Shown: positions 16,816 to 25,700 of the stretch, piece by piece
Position numbering within the stretch: position 1 is the first letter of the stretch
Layout of the letters: each line of letters opens with the position of its first letter
Assembly (NCBI GenBank): GCA_958435545.1
Contig: CAUBGU010000010.1
Span: 1-31,643 of the forward strand
Origin: an uncultured Collinsella sp.
Lineage (GTDB): Bacteria; Actinomycetota; Coriobacteriia; Coriobacteriales; Coriobacteriaceae
DNA length: 31,643 nt
Direction of reading: 5' to 3'
Notes under the pieces: generated by a model
The model's input: the letters and a program-made list of their open reading frames with translations, nothing else
Databases searched by the model: none
Told to the model about the DNA's origin: nothing
Made by a program: the position numbers and the translations under genes

Positions 16816-18021
16816 CTAGGCGTGGGACTTGGCGTGGGTGAGGGCGAGGCCTACGGCGGCGATGGCCACGGCAAAGAGTGCCGTGACGCCTAGGTCGCAG
16901 GCGATGTCGCCCAGCACGGCAGACGTCAGGTCCGAGGCGAGCGCCTTGCTAATCGCGTCGTTCACCCAATACGTCGGCACAAAGTGCGCCACGGTCTGCA
17001 CGGCCGAGCCCATGAGCGACAACGGCATCCAGGCGCCGCCCAAAAACGTCATGAGCATGCCAAGCAGGTTGCCCACACCGTTGAGCAACTCCTCGCGCGC
17101 GCCCAGGCTCGAAAGGGCAAAGCCAACGGCCAGTGGCGTCAGCGCTAGGGCAAACGTTGCCGCCAGCGCCAGACACACGCGGCCCACGCCGACCTCGGCA
17201 ACCGCACCGGCAAAGCCCACGACGCCCAGCATGATCGACACAAACCAGATGCAGACGGTGAGCACGGCGGCGGCCGCAAACACAGCAAACGAACGCTGGC
17301 GCTCGGAGATTGGGCCGGCATCCATACGACGCACGCGCTCGGGCTCGTTCATGCCCGAGAACACCAACCCCACAGATACGATGACCGACGAGATAATCGC
17401 GTACGCGCCAAAGTTGAAATACGACTCGAGCGTGGCGGCGGCAGTCGAGTCGACCTTGACCTGCTCGATCTCGACCTCGGCACGCTCGGTGGCCGCGTGT
17501 TCGGCAGCCTTGGCAACGTCGCCGTTAGAAGCAGCGGGCTCAAGTGCGGCCGCAGCGCCCGCGAGCGAGATCCAGCGCGAGGCCTCGGCAGACGAAAGCG
17601 CCGCCGCCATGGTGCCGGCGCCGTAGGTCACATCGAGCTTGGGCAGAGACTCCCCCGCGCGGGCGGCTGCAACGAGGTCGCCCTCAAACCCCTCCGGGAT
17701 AAAAAACACGCAGTCGGCGCTGCCCTTGGCGCTGTTGCTCTTGGAGAGCGCGTCCGCAAGGTCGTAGGTGCCGTCGCCGACGCCCGTGACCAGCTCAAAG
17801 CGCGAACCCAGATGCTTGGTAAGCGCGCGCGAAAGGTCGCTGTCGTCGCGGTCGACCACGATCACGTTGGCATCGTAGGGCTTGTACTCGGTGAGCTGCG
17901 ACGAGTTCCAGCTCACCGATGCCGCGATGAATACGCCCATGAGCGAGATGAACACCGTATAGATGAGCAGGTAGAACGGGTGCGCCAGCGCCATGCGAAG
18001 CGCGGTCTTAAAGGTGCTCAT
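16816..18021 (-). CDS. ABC-2 type permease, second subunit
   Basis: A 401-residue membrane protein. One helix near the N-terminus (FYLLIYTVFISLMGVFIAAS) is followed by an outer domain to about 215, then five or six helices. The layout (one helix, outer domain, helix bundle) is that of ABC-2 exporters such as YfiN/LnrN. The ATG at 18021 follows AAGGAG by five bases and overlaps the end of the preceding permease by 14 bases, so the two are translationally coupled; a TTG at 18036 would put the ribosome site inside the coding region. It is the last gene of the exporter operon; a REP-like cluster follows. Confidence 0.85.
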   Translation of the reverse strand: MSTFKTALRMALAHPFYLLIYTVFISLMGVFIAASVSWNSSQLTEYKPYDANVIVVDRDDSDLSRALTKHLGSRFELVTGVGDGTYDLADALSKSNSAKGSADCVFFIPEGFEGDLVAAARAGESLPKLDVTYGAGTMAAALSSAEASRWISLAGAAAALEPAASNGDVAKAAEHAATERAEVEIEQVKVDSTAAATLESYFNFGAYAIISSVIVSVGLVFSGMNEPERVRRMDAGPISERQRSFAVFAAAAVLTVCIWFVSIMLGVVGFAGAVAEVGVGRVCLALAATFALALTPLAVGFALSSLGAREELLNGVGNLLGMLMTFLGGAWMPLSLMGSAVQTVAHFVPTYWVNDAISKALASDLTSAVLGDIACDLGVTALFAVAIAAVGLALTHAKSHA

Positions 18022-19195
18022 AGCGGCTCCTTCCAAAGATCAGCGTAGCGGCGGCGACAAACACCAGCGCCATAAGGACCAGCGCGCCAGCGCGAACGGC
18101 AAACGGCCCCAGGTCCTCAAAGAAATACAGGCGATTGAACATGTCGCAGATGAGCTTGACGGGGTTGAGCCAGCACTCGGCCGGGCAGGCGCGGGCGACG
18201 TCGTCGGCAAGCGCCATCGCCGGCTCGCCGTAGAGGCCGGCGAACAGGGCGCACGTGGTGGCAAAGCCCGTGAGGATGCCCGACTTGGACGCCTTGCCAC
18301 CCTTAACGGGAAGCGTGCCCACAAAGAGCCCCAGGCCCGTGGCGGCTAGCGCGGATGCAGCACCGCCCAGCAGGCACAGCCCCTCGCGCCCGCCAAAGTC
18401 GACGCCAACGACTAGGCGCACGTAGCCAATCGCAACCGCCATCGAAGCGAAGGAGACCAGCCACGAGCCGACAAAGATGCCGGCTAGCGACGCCGTCTTG
18501 GAAAGGCCACCCACGCAGCGGCGCGCGCCAAGGCCCGACAGATTGGGCTGCAGGTCGACGACGCTCAAAGCGGCAAACTCGGCAGACATCATCGCGACCA
18601 GGCCAAAGAGCGCGTAGTAGTAAATGGTCGTGCCGTCGGGCGTGGTGCGCGTCAGGCTTACGCGGCGGGTGCCGCCCTCGAGCGACAGGGCGCGCGCAAC
18701 CGCCTCTTGGTCGGCGAGCGCCGCCGGGTTGTCCTGGGCAATCTGGGACATGAGCTCGGCATTTTGTGTATACGAGCTTGCCACCGTCTCCAGGATGCTG
18801 CGATCGGTGAGCACCGATGATGCGCGCGAGCTGTCGTAGCTCGATAGCAGTGTGAGCTTGGGTACGCCTGCGTCGTCGACCGTATAGATGCCCGCAACCT
18901 CGCCGGCCTTAAGCGCACGGTTCGCATCGGCTGCGTCGTCGAGCTCGTGGATCTCGAGCAGCTGATCGTCGCCTTCCTTGGCAAGCGACGTCGCCACGCC
19001 CTTAAAGGTCGAGGCGTCCCAGACCTCATCCGCTACGACGGCTACCGGCACGGGGTCGATCTTGCCGTCGGAGCTGAGGTTCGCAAACATAAACATGAAC
19101 ATCGTGGAAAGCGCGATGGGAAAGAGAGCGCCCCAGACCCACGTGCTCGGCCGGCGCAGCAGTGTCTTGACCGTAGTGATGATGGTGTTGAACAT
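18008..19195 (-). CDS. ABC-2 type permease, first subunit
   Basis: A 395-residue membrane protein with the same plan as its neighbour: a basic start (MFNTIITTVKTLLRRPSTW), one helix (about 21-41), an outer domain to about 190, then a helix bundle starting YYYALFGLVAMMSAEFAALS. It pairs with the other permease as a heterodimer driven by the ATPase encoded 9 bases upstream. By analogy with LnrLMN it would export or expel a hydrophobic compound. The ATG is preceded by AGGGGGCGG. Confidence 0.85.
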   Translation of the reverse strand: MFNTIITTVKTLLRRPSTWVWGALFPIALSTMFMFMFANLSSDGKIDPVPVAVVADEVWDASTFKGVATSLAKEGDDQLLEIHELDDAADANRALKAGEVAGIYTVDDAGVPKLTLLSSYDSSRASSVLTDRSILETVASSYTQNAELMSQIAQDNPAALADQEAVARALSLEGGTRRVSLTRTTPDGTTIYYYALFGLVAMMSAEFAALSVVDLQPNLSGLGARRCVGGLSKTASLAGIFVGSWLVSFASMAVAIGYVRLVVGVDFGGREGLCLLGGAASALAATGLGLFVGTLPVKGGKASKSGILTGFATTCALFAGLYGEPAMALADDVARACPAECWLNPVKLICDMFNRLYFFEDLGPFAVRAGALVLMALVFVAAATLIFGRSRYEHL

Positions 19196-19204
19196 GACCG
19201 CCCC

Positions 19205-20143
19205 CTAGTCGCGCAGCTCGCGGCCGGTGATCTCGAGGAACACGTCGTTGAGGGTCGGCGGTTCGGAATAAATGCGGCCGAGCGCCACGTCATGCGAGCG
19301 CAGCGCATCGAGAATGTCCGTCAGGTTATGCGGGCTCGCCTCGCACGAAAACGTGAGCTGGCCCGCCGTCGCCGACAGGTCCAGGACATGCGGCAGGCTC
19401 GCGACGGCACCGAGCGCCGCGCTCGGCACCTCGCCGACCTCGATCACGATCTTCTCGCCCATCTGAATCATGCGCTTGAGTTCGTCGTTGGTGCCCTGCG
19501 CCAGCACGCGCCCGCCGTCCATGATCATGATGCGGCTGCAGATCTGCTCGACTTCCTCCATATAATGGCTGGTATACACCACCGTGGCGCCCTCGTCGCG
19601 CAGGCGGCAGATGCCCTCCAGGATGGCGTTGCGACTCTGCGGGTCGACCGCCACCGTGGGCTCGTCAAAGAAGATGAGCTCGGGCTTGTGCGCGATGCCG
19701 CAGGCGATGTTGAGGCGACGCGCCAGGCCGCCCGAGAGCTTGCCGGGGCGGAACTTGGCAAAGTCGCCCAGCCCGACAAAGTCGATCGCCTCGTCTACCA
19801 GCGCACGGCGGCGCTTGCGGTCGCTGACGTAAAGGCTGCAGAAATAGTCGATGTTCTCGCGCACCGTGAGCTCGTCGAACACCGCTACCTGCTGCGGGAC
19901 CACGCCGATGCGGCGCTTGAGGTCGTAGCGAGCGGGCGTCATGGGTTCGCCGAACAGCTCAATGGTGCCCTTGTCGTAGGCAAGCAGCTGCAAGATACAG
20001 TTGATGGACGTGGTTTTGCCCGAGCCGTTGGGGCCCAGCAGGCCAAAGATCTCGCCGGGGGCGATGCTCAGGTTAAAGTGGTCGAGCGCAATAAGGTCAT
20101 CGTAGCGCTTGACGAGGTTTTCGACGTGGACGATGTCTGTCAT
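19205..20143 (-). CDS. ABC exporter ATPase of the DrrA/YfiL type
   Basis: A 312-residue ATPase and first gene of the ABC-2 exporter operon. Walker A is GPNGSGKTT (37-45), the Q-loop is in VVPQQVAVFDELTV, the signature is LSGGLARRL (136-144) and Walker B is LIFFDEPTVAVDP (156-168). A C-terminal extension of about 75 residues is typical of DrrA-like exporters. The ATG at 20143 has AAGGG seven bases upstream; a longer reading to 20209 lacks a ribosome site. The gene is divergent from the histidine kinase, about 200 bp away, which suggests control by that two-component system. Confidence 0.92.
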   Translation of the reverse strand: MTDIVHVENLVKRYDDLIALDHFNLSIAPGEIFGLLGPNGSGKTTSINCILQLLAYDKGTIELFGEPMTPARYDLKRRIGVVPQQVAVFDELTVRENIDYFCSLYVSDRKRRRALVDEAIDFVGLGDFAKFRPGKLSGGLARRLNIACGIAHKPELIFFDEPTVAVDPQSRNAILEGICRLRDEGATVVYTSHYMEEVEQICSRIMIMDGGRVLAQGTNDELKRMIQMGEKIVIEVGEVPSAALGAVASLPHVLDLSATAGQLTFSCEASPHNLTDILDALRSHDVALGRIYSEPPTLNDVFLEITGRELRD

Positions 20144-20328
20144 GAGGCGGCCCTTCTGTTGCTTGCGGCCCGGTACGATTGCATCATCGCAGGAGCGGGC
20201 GGCGCGCACCAGTGAGCTTTGTCACGAGTGCGGGGCTTGGTCGCGTGGCCCGCCGGCGCCCCCAATTTACCGTACGGGAGGAATGTCACGGTTGCGCAGG
20301 CGGCCCCTCCACCACGCGTAGCTTCGCG

Positions 20329-20343
20329 TACAATACCCGTATG
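20329..20343 (+). promoter_or_regulatory. -10 element placed for a leaderless kinase mRNA
   Basis: TACAAT (20329-20334) lies only six bases before the ATG at 20341, and there is no purine-rich ribosome site before the start. Transcription would begin at or next to the A of the start codon. No clear -35 is seen. Confidence 0.45.
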
Positions 20344-21486
20344 AACAGGCTTTTCGACAAATCGATTGTGCTGGCGTGCTGCATTGCGGCCGCCATGGGT
20401 CTTGCCGTGGACGCTCGTCTGGTTGTGGCGTTTTGCCTTGGCGTTATCGCCACCTCGCTGGCCGAGGTCGCACAGGAGGAACGCACGCGCCGTGTAAGCG
20501 AGACCGCGAGCTGCGCTTACATCATCGCGGCTGTCTTCGTGCCGCCGTTTGTGCCGTTTGCGCCTCTCATCCTCTATGACATCGCGCGACGCGTGCGCCG
20601 TGAACGCATCTGGCCCGCGCTGGCGATTGGCGCCGTGTTTGTCTGCGCGCTTGTCGCGGACCTTCGCGGCGGCGCGCTCACCACCCGAACACTCCTGCTG
20701 ACCGCCATCCTTTCGGTTGCCGCCACCTTGCTATCGCTACGTACCGCCCAACTGGAGCGCGAGCAACAGCGCATGCGCCGTACCCGCGACGAGCTGCAAG
20801 AACGAGCCCTCGCGCTCGAAGCGCGCAACCGCGACCTTGCCGACCGCCAGGACTACGAAGTCGAGCTCGCGACGCTCGCCGAACGCGCCCGCATCGCGCG
20901 CGAGATCCACGATAACGTCGGGCACCAGCTCACGCGCGCTTCGCTTCAAGCCGAGGCCTTGCGCGTGGTCCATGCCGATGAGCCCGGCGTCGCCGCCGAT
21001 TTCGCCGACGTCAAACGCACGGTTGACGAGGCGCTCCAGCTCGTGCGCGCCAGCGTCCACGCGCTCAACGACAATGCGACTGACCTCTCCGTGCAGCTCG
21101 GGCGCATCGTTGGAGGCGCACGCACGGACAGCGGTCCGCAGATTGAGCTTGAGGTTTTGGCCGAGCATGCGCCCGCCAACGTCGCCAACTGCTTTGCGGC
21201 GGTGCTGCGCGAGGCGCTTTCCAACGCCATGCGCCACGCTTGCGCCCAAACCGTCACCGTACGATGCATGGAACATCCGTCGTTTTACCAGCTTGTCGTT
21301 ACCGACGATGGCGCGGGCGGGGTCCAAGCAAGCGGCCGCGGCGCTGCGGAGGGCATGGGGCTCGCCTCCATGCGCGAGCGCATCGAGGCGCTTGGCGGCA
21401 CCTTCACCGCCGGCCCGCGTGCCAGCGCCGGCGGCTGGCGCGTGTTTGCCACCGTTCCCAAACATCAAGGAGATGAGGGCCGATGA
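20341..21486 (+). CDS. Sensor histidine kinase, HisKA_3 (NarL-system) family
   Basis: A 381-residue membrane sensor. Four to five helices fill residues 8-135 with little outside the membrane, the form of an intramembrane sensor. A coiled linker (135-180) leads to the HisKA_3 dimerisation domain with the phospho-acceptor His190 in AREIHDNVGHQL. The ATPase domain has the N-box in REALSNAMRHA (290-300), the G1 box DDGAGG (322-327) and the G2 box GMGLASMRERIEALGG. The upstream reading to 20179 is not supported by any start signal; the ATG at 20341 sits right after a -10 element. The stop overlaps the regulator start by ATGA. The divergent ABC-2 exporter is the probable target operon. Confidence 0.9.
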   Translation: MNRLFDKSIVLACCIAAAMGLAVDARLVVAFCLGVIATSLAEVAQEERTRRVSETASCAYIIAAVFVPPFVPFAPLILYDIARRVRRERIWPALAIGAVFVCALVADLRGGALTTRTLLLTAILSVAATLLSLRTAQLEREQQRMRRTRDELQERALALEARNRDLADRQDYEVELATLAERARIAREIHDNVGHQLTRASLQAEALRVVHADEPGVAADFADVKRTVDEALQLVRASVHALNDNATDLSVQLGRIVGGARTDSGPQIELEVLAEHAPANVANCFAAVLREALSNAMRHACAQTVTVRCMEHPSFYQLVVTDDGAGGVQASGRGAAEGMGLASMRERIEALGGTFTAGPRASAGGWRVFATVPKHQGDEGR

Positions 21487-22112
21487 GGCTCATCGTTGTC
21501 GACGACGACCGCTTGGTGGTCGATTCGCTCAAGATTATCTTGGGCGCCCAGCCGCAGATCGGAGTGGTGGGCACCGGTGCCAACGGCAACGATGCGGTGG
21601 CGCTCTACGCCGAGCACGCACCCGATATCGCGCTGCTCGACATCCAGATGCCGGGACGCGACGGCCTTTCGGCCGCGCGCGAGATCCTTGAGCACGACCC
21701 TGCGGCGCGCGTGGTGTTTCTGACGACGTTCTCGGATGACGAGTACATTGTGTCGGCGCTCAAGCTGGGCGCCCGCGGCTACCTGATCAAGACCGATGTC
21801 GCCGCCATTCCGCCGGCGTTGGCGCAGGTCATGGACGGCAAACGCGTGCTCGAGGGCAAGGCAATCGAGGACATCGATTTTGACGGAACGGGCGTCGAGG
21901 CGGGCACACCCCGCCGGCCCGCGGCCTTTGCCGGTCTGACCGACCGCGAGTTCGAAGTCGCCGAGCTCATCGCCCGCGGCCTCGACAACAAGGAGATTGC
22001 CGCCACCGCCTATATGGGCGAAGGCACCGTGCGCAACCACATCAGCTCGATCCTTGCCAAAATGGGCCTGCGCAACCGCACACAGATCGCCATCGCCTAC
22101 CTGCGAGGGTAA
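21483..22112 (+). CDS. NarL/LuxR-type response regulator
   Basis: A 209-residue regulator. The receiver domain (1-120) has the acidic pocket VVDDD (5-9), phospho-acceptor Asp53 in ALLDIQMPG, the switch Thr in FLTTFSDD and Lys103. The LuxR-type helix-turn-helix (about 147-209) reads LTDREFEVAELIARGLDNKEIA and then EGTVRNHISSILAKMGLRNR. It overlaps the kinase gene by four bases. By analogy with LnrK it would activate the divergent ABC-2 exporter when the kinase detects a membrane-active compound. No clear terminator follows; repeat element A begins 35 bases later. Confidence 0.95.
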   Translation: MRLIVVDDDRLVVDSLKIILGAQPQIGVVGTGANGNDAVALYAEHAPDIALLDIQMPGRDGLSAAREILEHDPAARVVFLTTFSDDEYIVSALKLGARGYLIKTDVAAIPPALAQVMDGKRVLEGKAIEDIDFDGTGVEAGTPRRPAAFAGLTDREFEVAELIARGLDNKEIAATAYMGEGTVRNHISSILAKMGLRNRTQIAIAYLRG

Positions 22113-22147
22113 TTACCCGGCGACCGACCGCCCCGGCATAGCAAAAT

Positions 22148-22330
22148 GGCTGTTAACGATTTAATACCATTTCAAAACCATGCCGGATTACGGGGCTAAA
22201 CTCAGGGCCCCCATCCATACCCGCGTTTTCTGCAAAATGACGGCTCGTCTACCTGCGTTTTTATTTTCACGAATATCAGCATGGTTGGGGACTCGTGATT
22301 CAGCCCCGTAAACCGGCATAGTTTTGTTCG
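22148..22330. repeat. Nested hairpin element, copy A
   Basis: Outer arms at 22173-22200 and 22299-22326 pair over 28 bp with few mismatches (ATGCCGG..ACGGGGCTAAA against CAGCCCCGTAAACCGGCAT). A second stem pairs CCCCATCCATAC (22209-22220) with GCATGGTTGGGG (22279-22290). An apical stem-loop ends in TCTACCTGCG. Copy C (29379-29560) matches along its whole length, including the left flank GGCTGTTA and CCATTTCAAAAC. No gene is evident; short readings inside it are repeat artefacts. Confidence 0.8.
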
Positions 22331-22369
22331 GGCAACCCCGCACGAGTGCCTCCGCCAACCTCGCGGGAC

Positions 22370-22396
22370 CAAAATGATCCGTTTTCCTTCGCCCCC
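22370..22396 (+). repeat. Single copy of the AAAATGATCCGTTTTCC motif
   Basis: The segment matches the start of each 75-bp unit at 29191-29375 (AAAATGATCCGTTTTCCT then CGCCCCC in place of CGTCCCC). It lies between hairpin elements A and B, on the far side of the adhesin gene from the tandem copies. Confidence 0.6.
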
Positions 22397-22424
22397 AAGG
22401 AATCAGCCGGAACCGCGCGTCACT

Positions 22425-22570
22425 AAATCGGCCCATCTACTACGTTTGACTCGATACCCCCGACCATATCCCCGTTTTCCAGAAAACAGCAGGCGTTCTA
22501 CCTGCGGTTTTGTTTTCGCGTTTTTCGGCATGGTTGGGGGTAAGGGGCTAAACGTAGTAGATAGGCCGTT
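22425..22570. repeat. Nested hairpin element, copy B (different outer arms)
   Basis: Outer arms CGGCCCATCTACTACGTTT (22429-22447) and AAACGTAGTAGATAGGCCG (22550-22568) pair with one mismatch but are unrelated to the arms of copies A and C. The core is shared: CCCCGACCATATCCCCG pairs with CGGCATGGTTGGGG, and the apical stem AAAACAGCAGG...CCTGCGGTTTT encloses CGTTCTA. Confidence 0.8.
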
Positions 22571-22605
22571 TTCGTGGCGCGCCCTCCTCCCCAACGCACA
22601 AAAGC

Positions 22606-22640
22606 GCCGCCACGGAGGAGGGAGATGCCTCCGTGGCGGC
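22606..22640 (-). terminator. Terminator of the adhesin gene
   Basis: Arms GCCGCCACGGAGG (22606-22618) and CCTCCGTGGCGGC (22628-22640) pair perfectly. Read leftward it is followed by GCGCTTTTG. A second GC hairpin (22680-22703, GCCCGGGGC/GCCCCGGGC) lies closer to the stop codon without a T-tract. Confidence 0.75.
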
Positions 22641-22716
22641 TGGGGGGTAGGAGTAGGTCGGGATTTAGCCCTACCGGCCGCCCGGGGCTTTTTGGCCCCG
22701 GGCGCTGTCGACGTGC

Positions 22717-25700
22717 CTAGCGCTTGCGGATACCCCAGACCAGGGCTCCGACGCCGGCCATGGCGATGACAAATGCCATAAGCAGAGCGGCAGCCTGCTG
22801 GTCGCCTGTGGTGGGCAGGAAACCCTTGACCGTCTTGACGATGTTCGTCACGGTCTTGGGCGTGCCGGGATCGGGCATCGGCACGGGCGTCTCGGGCTTC
22901 TTGTACGCGTTGTTGAACACGATACCCTCGACGCTCTTGTCGCCCTTAGTATAGGTAACGCTCGCCTTGAGGTTACCCTCACCGTCGTCGACCACGTTGA
23001 CGGTCGCGGTAAAGACGGACTTGTCGTAGGTCATACCGGCCTCGTCGCCCTTGACTTCGCTGATGGCGTAGACGTACGTACCGGGCTCGCTGTACTCAAA
23101 CTTGTCGAAGTTGATCTTACCGTCGGCATCATTGGTGACGGTGGACTCGATGTCCTCGCCAACGAGCTTAAAGCTAAACTCGTCCTTCTTGAGCTCGCGT
23201 CCCTCGAGCACCTTGAGCGCGCCGATGGAGACCTGCGTGGGCATGGCGTGATACTTGTTGGTAAAGCCAGCCGACTCGGTGGTTCCCTCGAGCTTGTGCG
23301 TCACGGTCAGCGTGCCGTCGCCGTTGTCGGAAACGGTGGTCACGACGGTGTAGGTCGTGCCGTCATAGGTAACGCCCTTGTACAGGCTGAGCGCGTTGGG
23401 GCAAGCCTCGCGCAGCGTGTACGTGTGCGTGCCGGGCGCCTCGTAGCGGATCGGGCTCAGTGTCACAGTGCCGTTGGCGTCGTTGGCGCCGCTTGCGACA
23501 ACCACGTCGTCCTCGAGCAGATCAAACGTGAACTCGCCAGCTGCAAGGTCGCGTCCGGTCAGACGCTTGACCGTCTTGACCTGATCGGTCACGGAAGAAT
23601 CGGTAGGCGCCACGCTGTAGGTGTTGGTGAACGTGAAGGCAGCACCGTCGTCGCCTTCGCGCTTGACGCTCAAATGTCCGGTGCCGTCGTCAGTCACGGT
23701 GTAGGAAACCTTGCGCGTGGCGGTGGCATCGTTGGTCACGCCAGGGGCGCTGCCGGTCTCGGTCACCGTATAGGTAAAGGTGTGCGAGCGCGGAGCGGTG
23801 GGGGCCGCAGGCTCGGGCTCGTCGGCGTTGGCGTCAGCGTCGGCCTCTTCAGTCTCGGTCTCGTCAGCCTCGTCGGCCTCAGCCTCGTCAGCTTCGTCTG
23901 CCTCGACCTTATCGGTCGCGTCGTCCGTCACGCCCAGGGCGCGGTTGAGATCCTCGAGCGTAAAGTGGATCTTGCCAAAGTCCACGTTACCGGCTGCGTC
24001 GTTGGTTACGGTCGTGCGCTCGGGCATCGGGGCACCTGCCTCGTCGGCGGTCACGGTAAAGGTGAACTTACCCGTGATGTCGGCCGGGGTCAGGCCCTCG
24101 GCAACCTGGAGCTTCTTAGTACCGGTGAGCGCGGCATCCACGGCGTCGGCGCCGTAGACGTTCTCGAACAAGGGCTCGACGCCGCCGTAGTCGACCGTCG
24201 CCGTCAGGGTACCGTCACCGTTGTCGACGACGATAACCTTAAAGCCAAAGCTCCACGTTGTAGCGGAAACGCCATTCGGCAGCCCGAATAAATCTTCGTA
24301 GGCCGTGTAGTTAATGGTCCAGGCAAGCTTGCCGTCCTTATCGGTACGATGGGCAAGCCCAGCAGACTCAAGATCGGCAAGCATCTTGGTGTCGTAGTGC
24401 AGAGCATCAAAGCTCACGTGCCCGCCGATATTGGGCTTGAGATTTTCATAACCCACAAGCTCACCCTGATAGGCGATACCGAACCAGAACTCGCCGTCGG
24501 CCATCGGGCGACCGGTCAGGGTCTTGGCGGCAACGACCTGAGCGGCGGTGCCACCAGGCGTGTTGGTCGTAGCGCTATAGCTGTTGACGAACGGGACCAC
24601 GGCGCTCTCGACCGCAGCCGCGCCGGTCTTGTACTCGGTCACCAGCGTGCCCTCGGGACCGCCGGAAACGGTCGTCGTGGCGGTGAGCGTACCGGCGGTG
24701 TCGTCGGCGATGGCGATCGTCACGGTGCGCGCAGCGTCGTCGTAGGTGTAACCGGGCTGGCCGTCGTTCTTTTCGGCCACGGTGTACTTGAAGGTCTTGC
24801 CGGCGTCAGCCTGCGTAAATTTAACCTCGTGACCAGCCAGAATGTCGATCAGTCCGACCGTTGCCTCTGCCGCTTCGGGGGACTTGAAGCTGTTGGCCCC
24901 GGGCAGCAGACCGAGCGCGCGAGCCGAAGCGTCGTCAGCAGGTGTCACGGTAAAGGCGAACTGGCCCTCGGTCATGGGGCGGCCGTCCAGATACTTGCTG
25001 AGCCACAGACCGCCGGTCGCGGTGTAGTTAAGCTCAGTGCGGTACGTGTTGGCAAAGCGTCCGTTTTCCTTCTTGGTGACGTTGGCGGTCAGGTTGCCAT
25101 CGCCGTCCTCGGTCACGGTTACTTCGGCGGTCGCGACATGTGCGTCATACGTCATACCGACCGTGCTGCCCGCGTTCTCGCGAATCTCGTACTTATAGGT
25201 TCCGGCGGCAGCGTAGTGAATCTTGCCGAACTTGATGGCGGCGATGCCGCCCTTCGCGTCCTTCTTGCTCACGGTTACGGTTGCGGGATCGGGCAGCGGG
25301 GCGCCTTCGGGGGCGGTGATGGTAAAGCTGAACTCGTCCCCATCCGTCCAGTCGCGGCCGCTGATGACCTTGCTCAGGTCAAAGTCGAGCTCTGCATCGA
25401 GCGGGGTCACGCTGTAGGTGTTCTTGAACTCGGCGGGCTCGGCGTCCTTCAGGACATGCTCGGCCTTGAGGGTACCGTCGCCGTTGTCCGTGATGGTGGT
25501 CTCGATAGTGTACTTGGCGTCACTGTAGGTGATGCCCTTGCTGGTGGTTCCGCCCTTGAGCTCGCGCAGCGTGTAGGTGTGCTTACCAGGCTTGGTGTAC
25601 TTCACGGCGCCCATCGTGATCTTGCCTTCGGCATTGTTGGTACCGGTAGCGATGACCTTATCGCCCTCGACGAGCTCGAAGGAGAACTCGCCTTCCTTGA

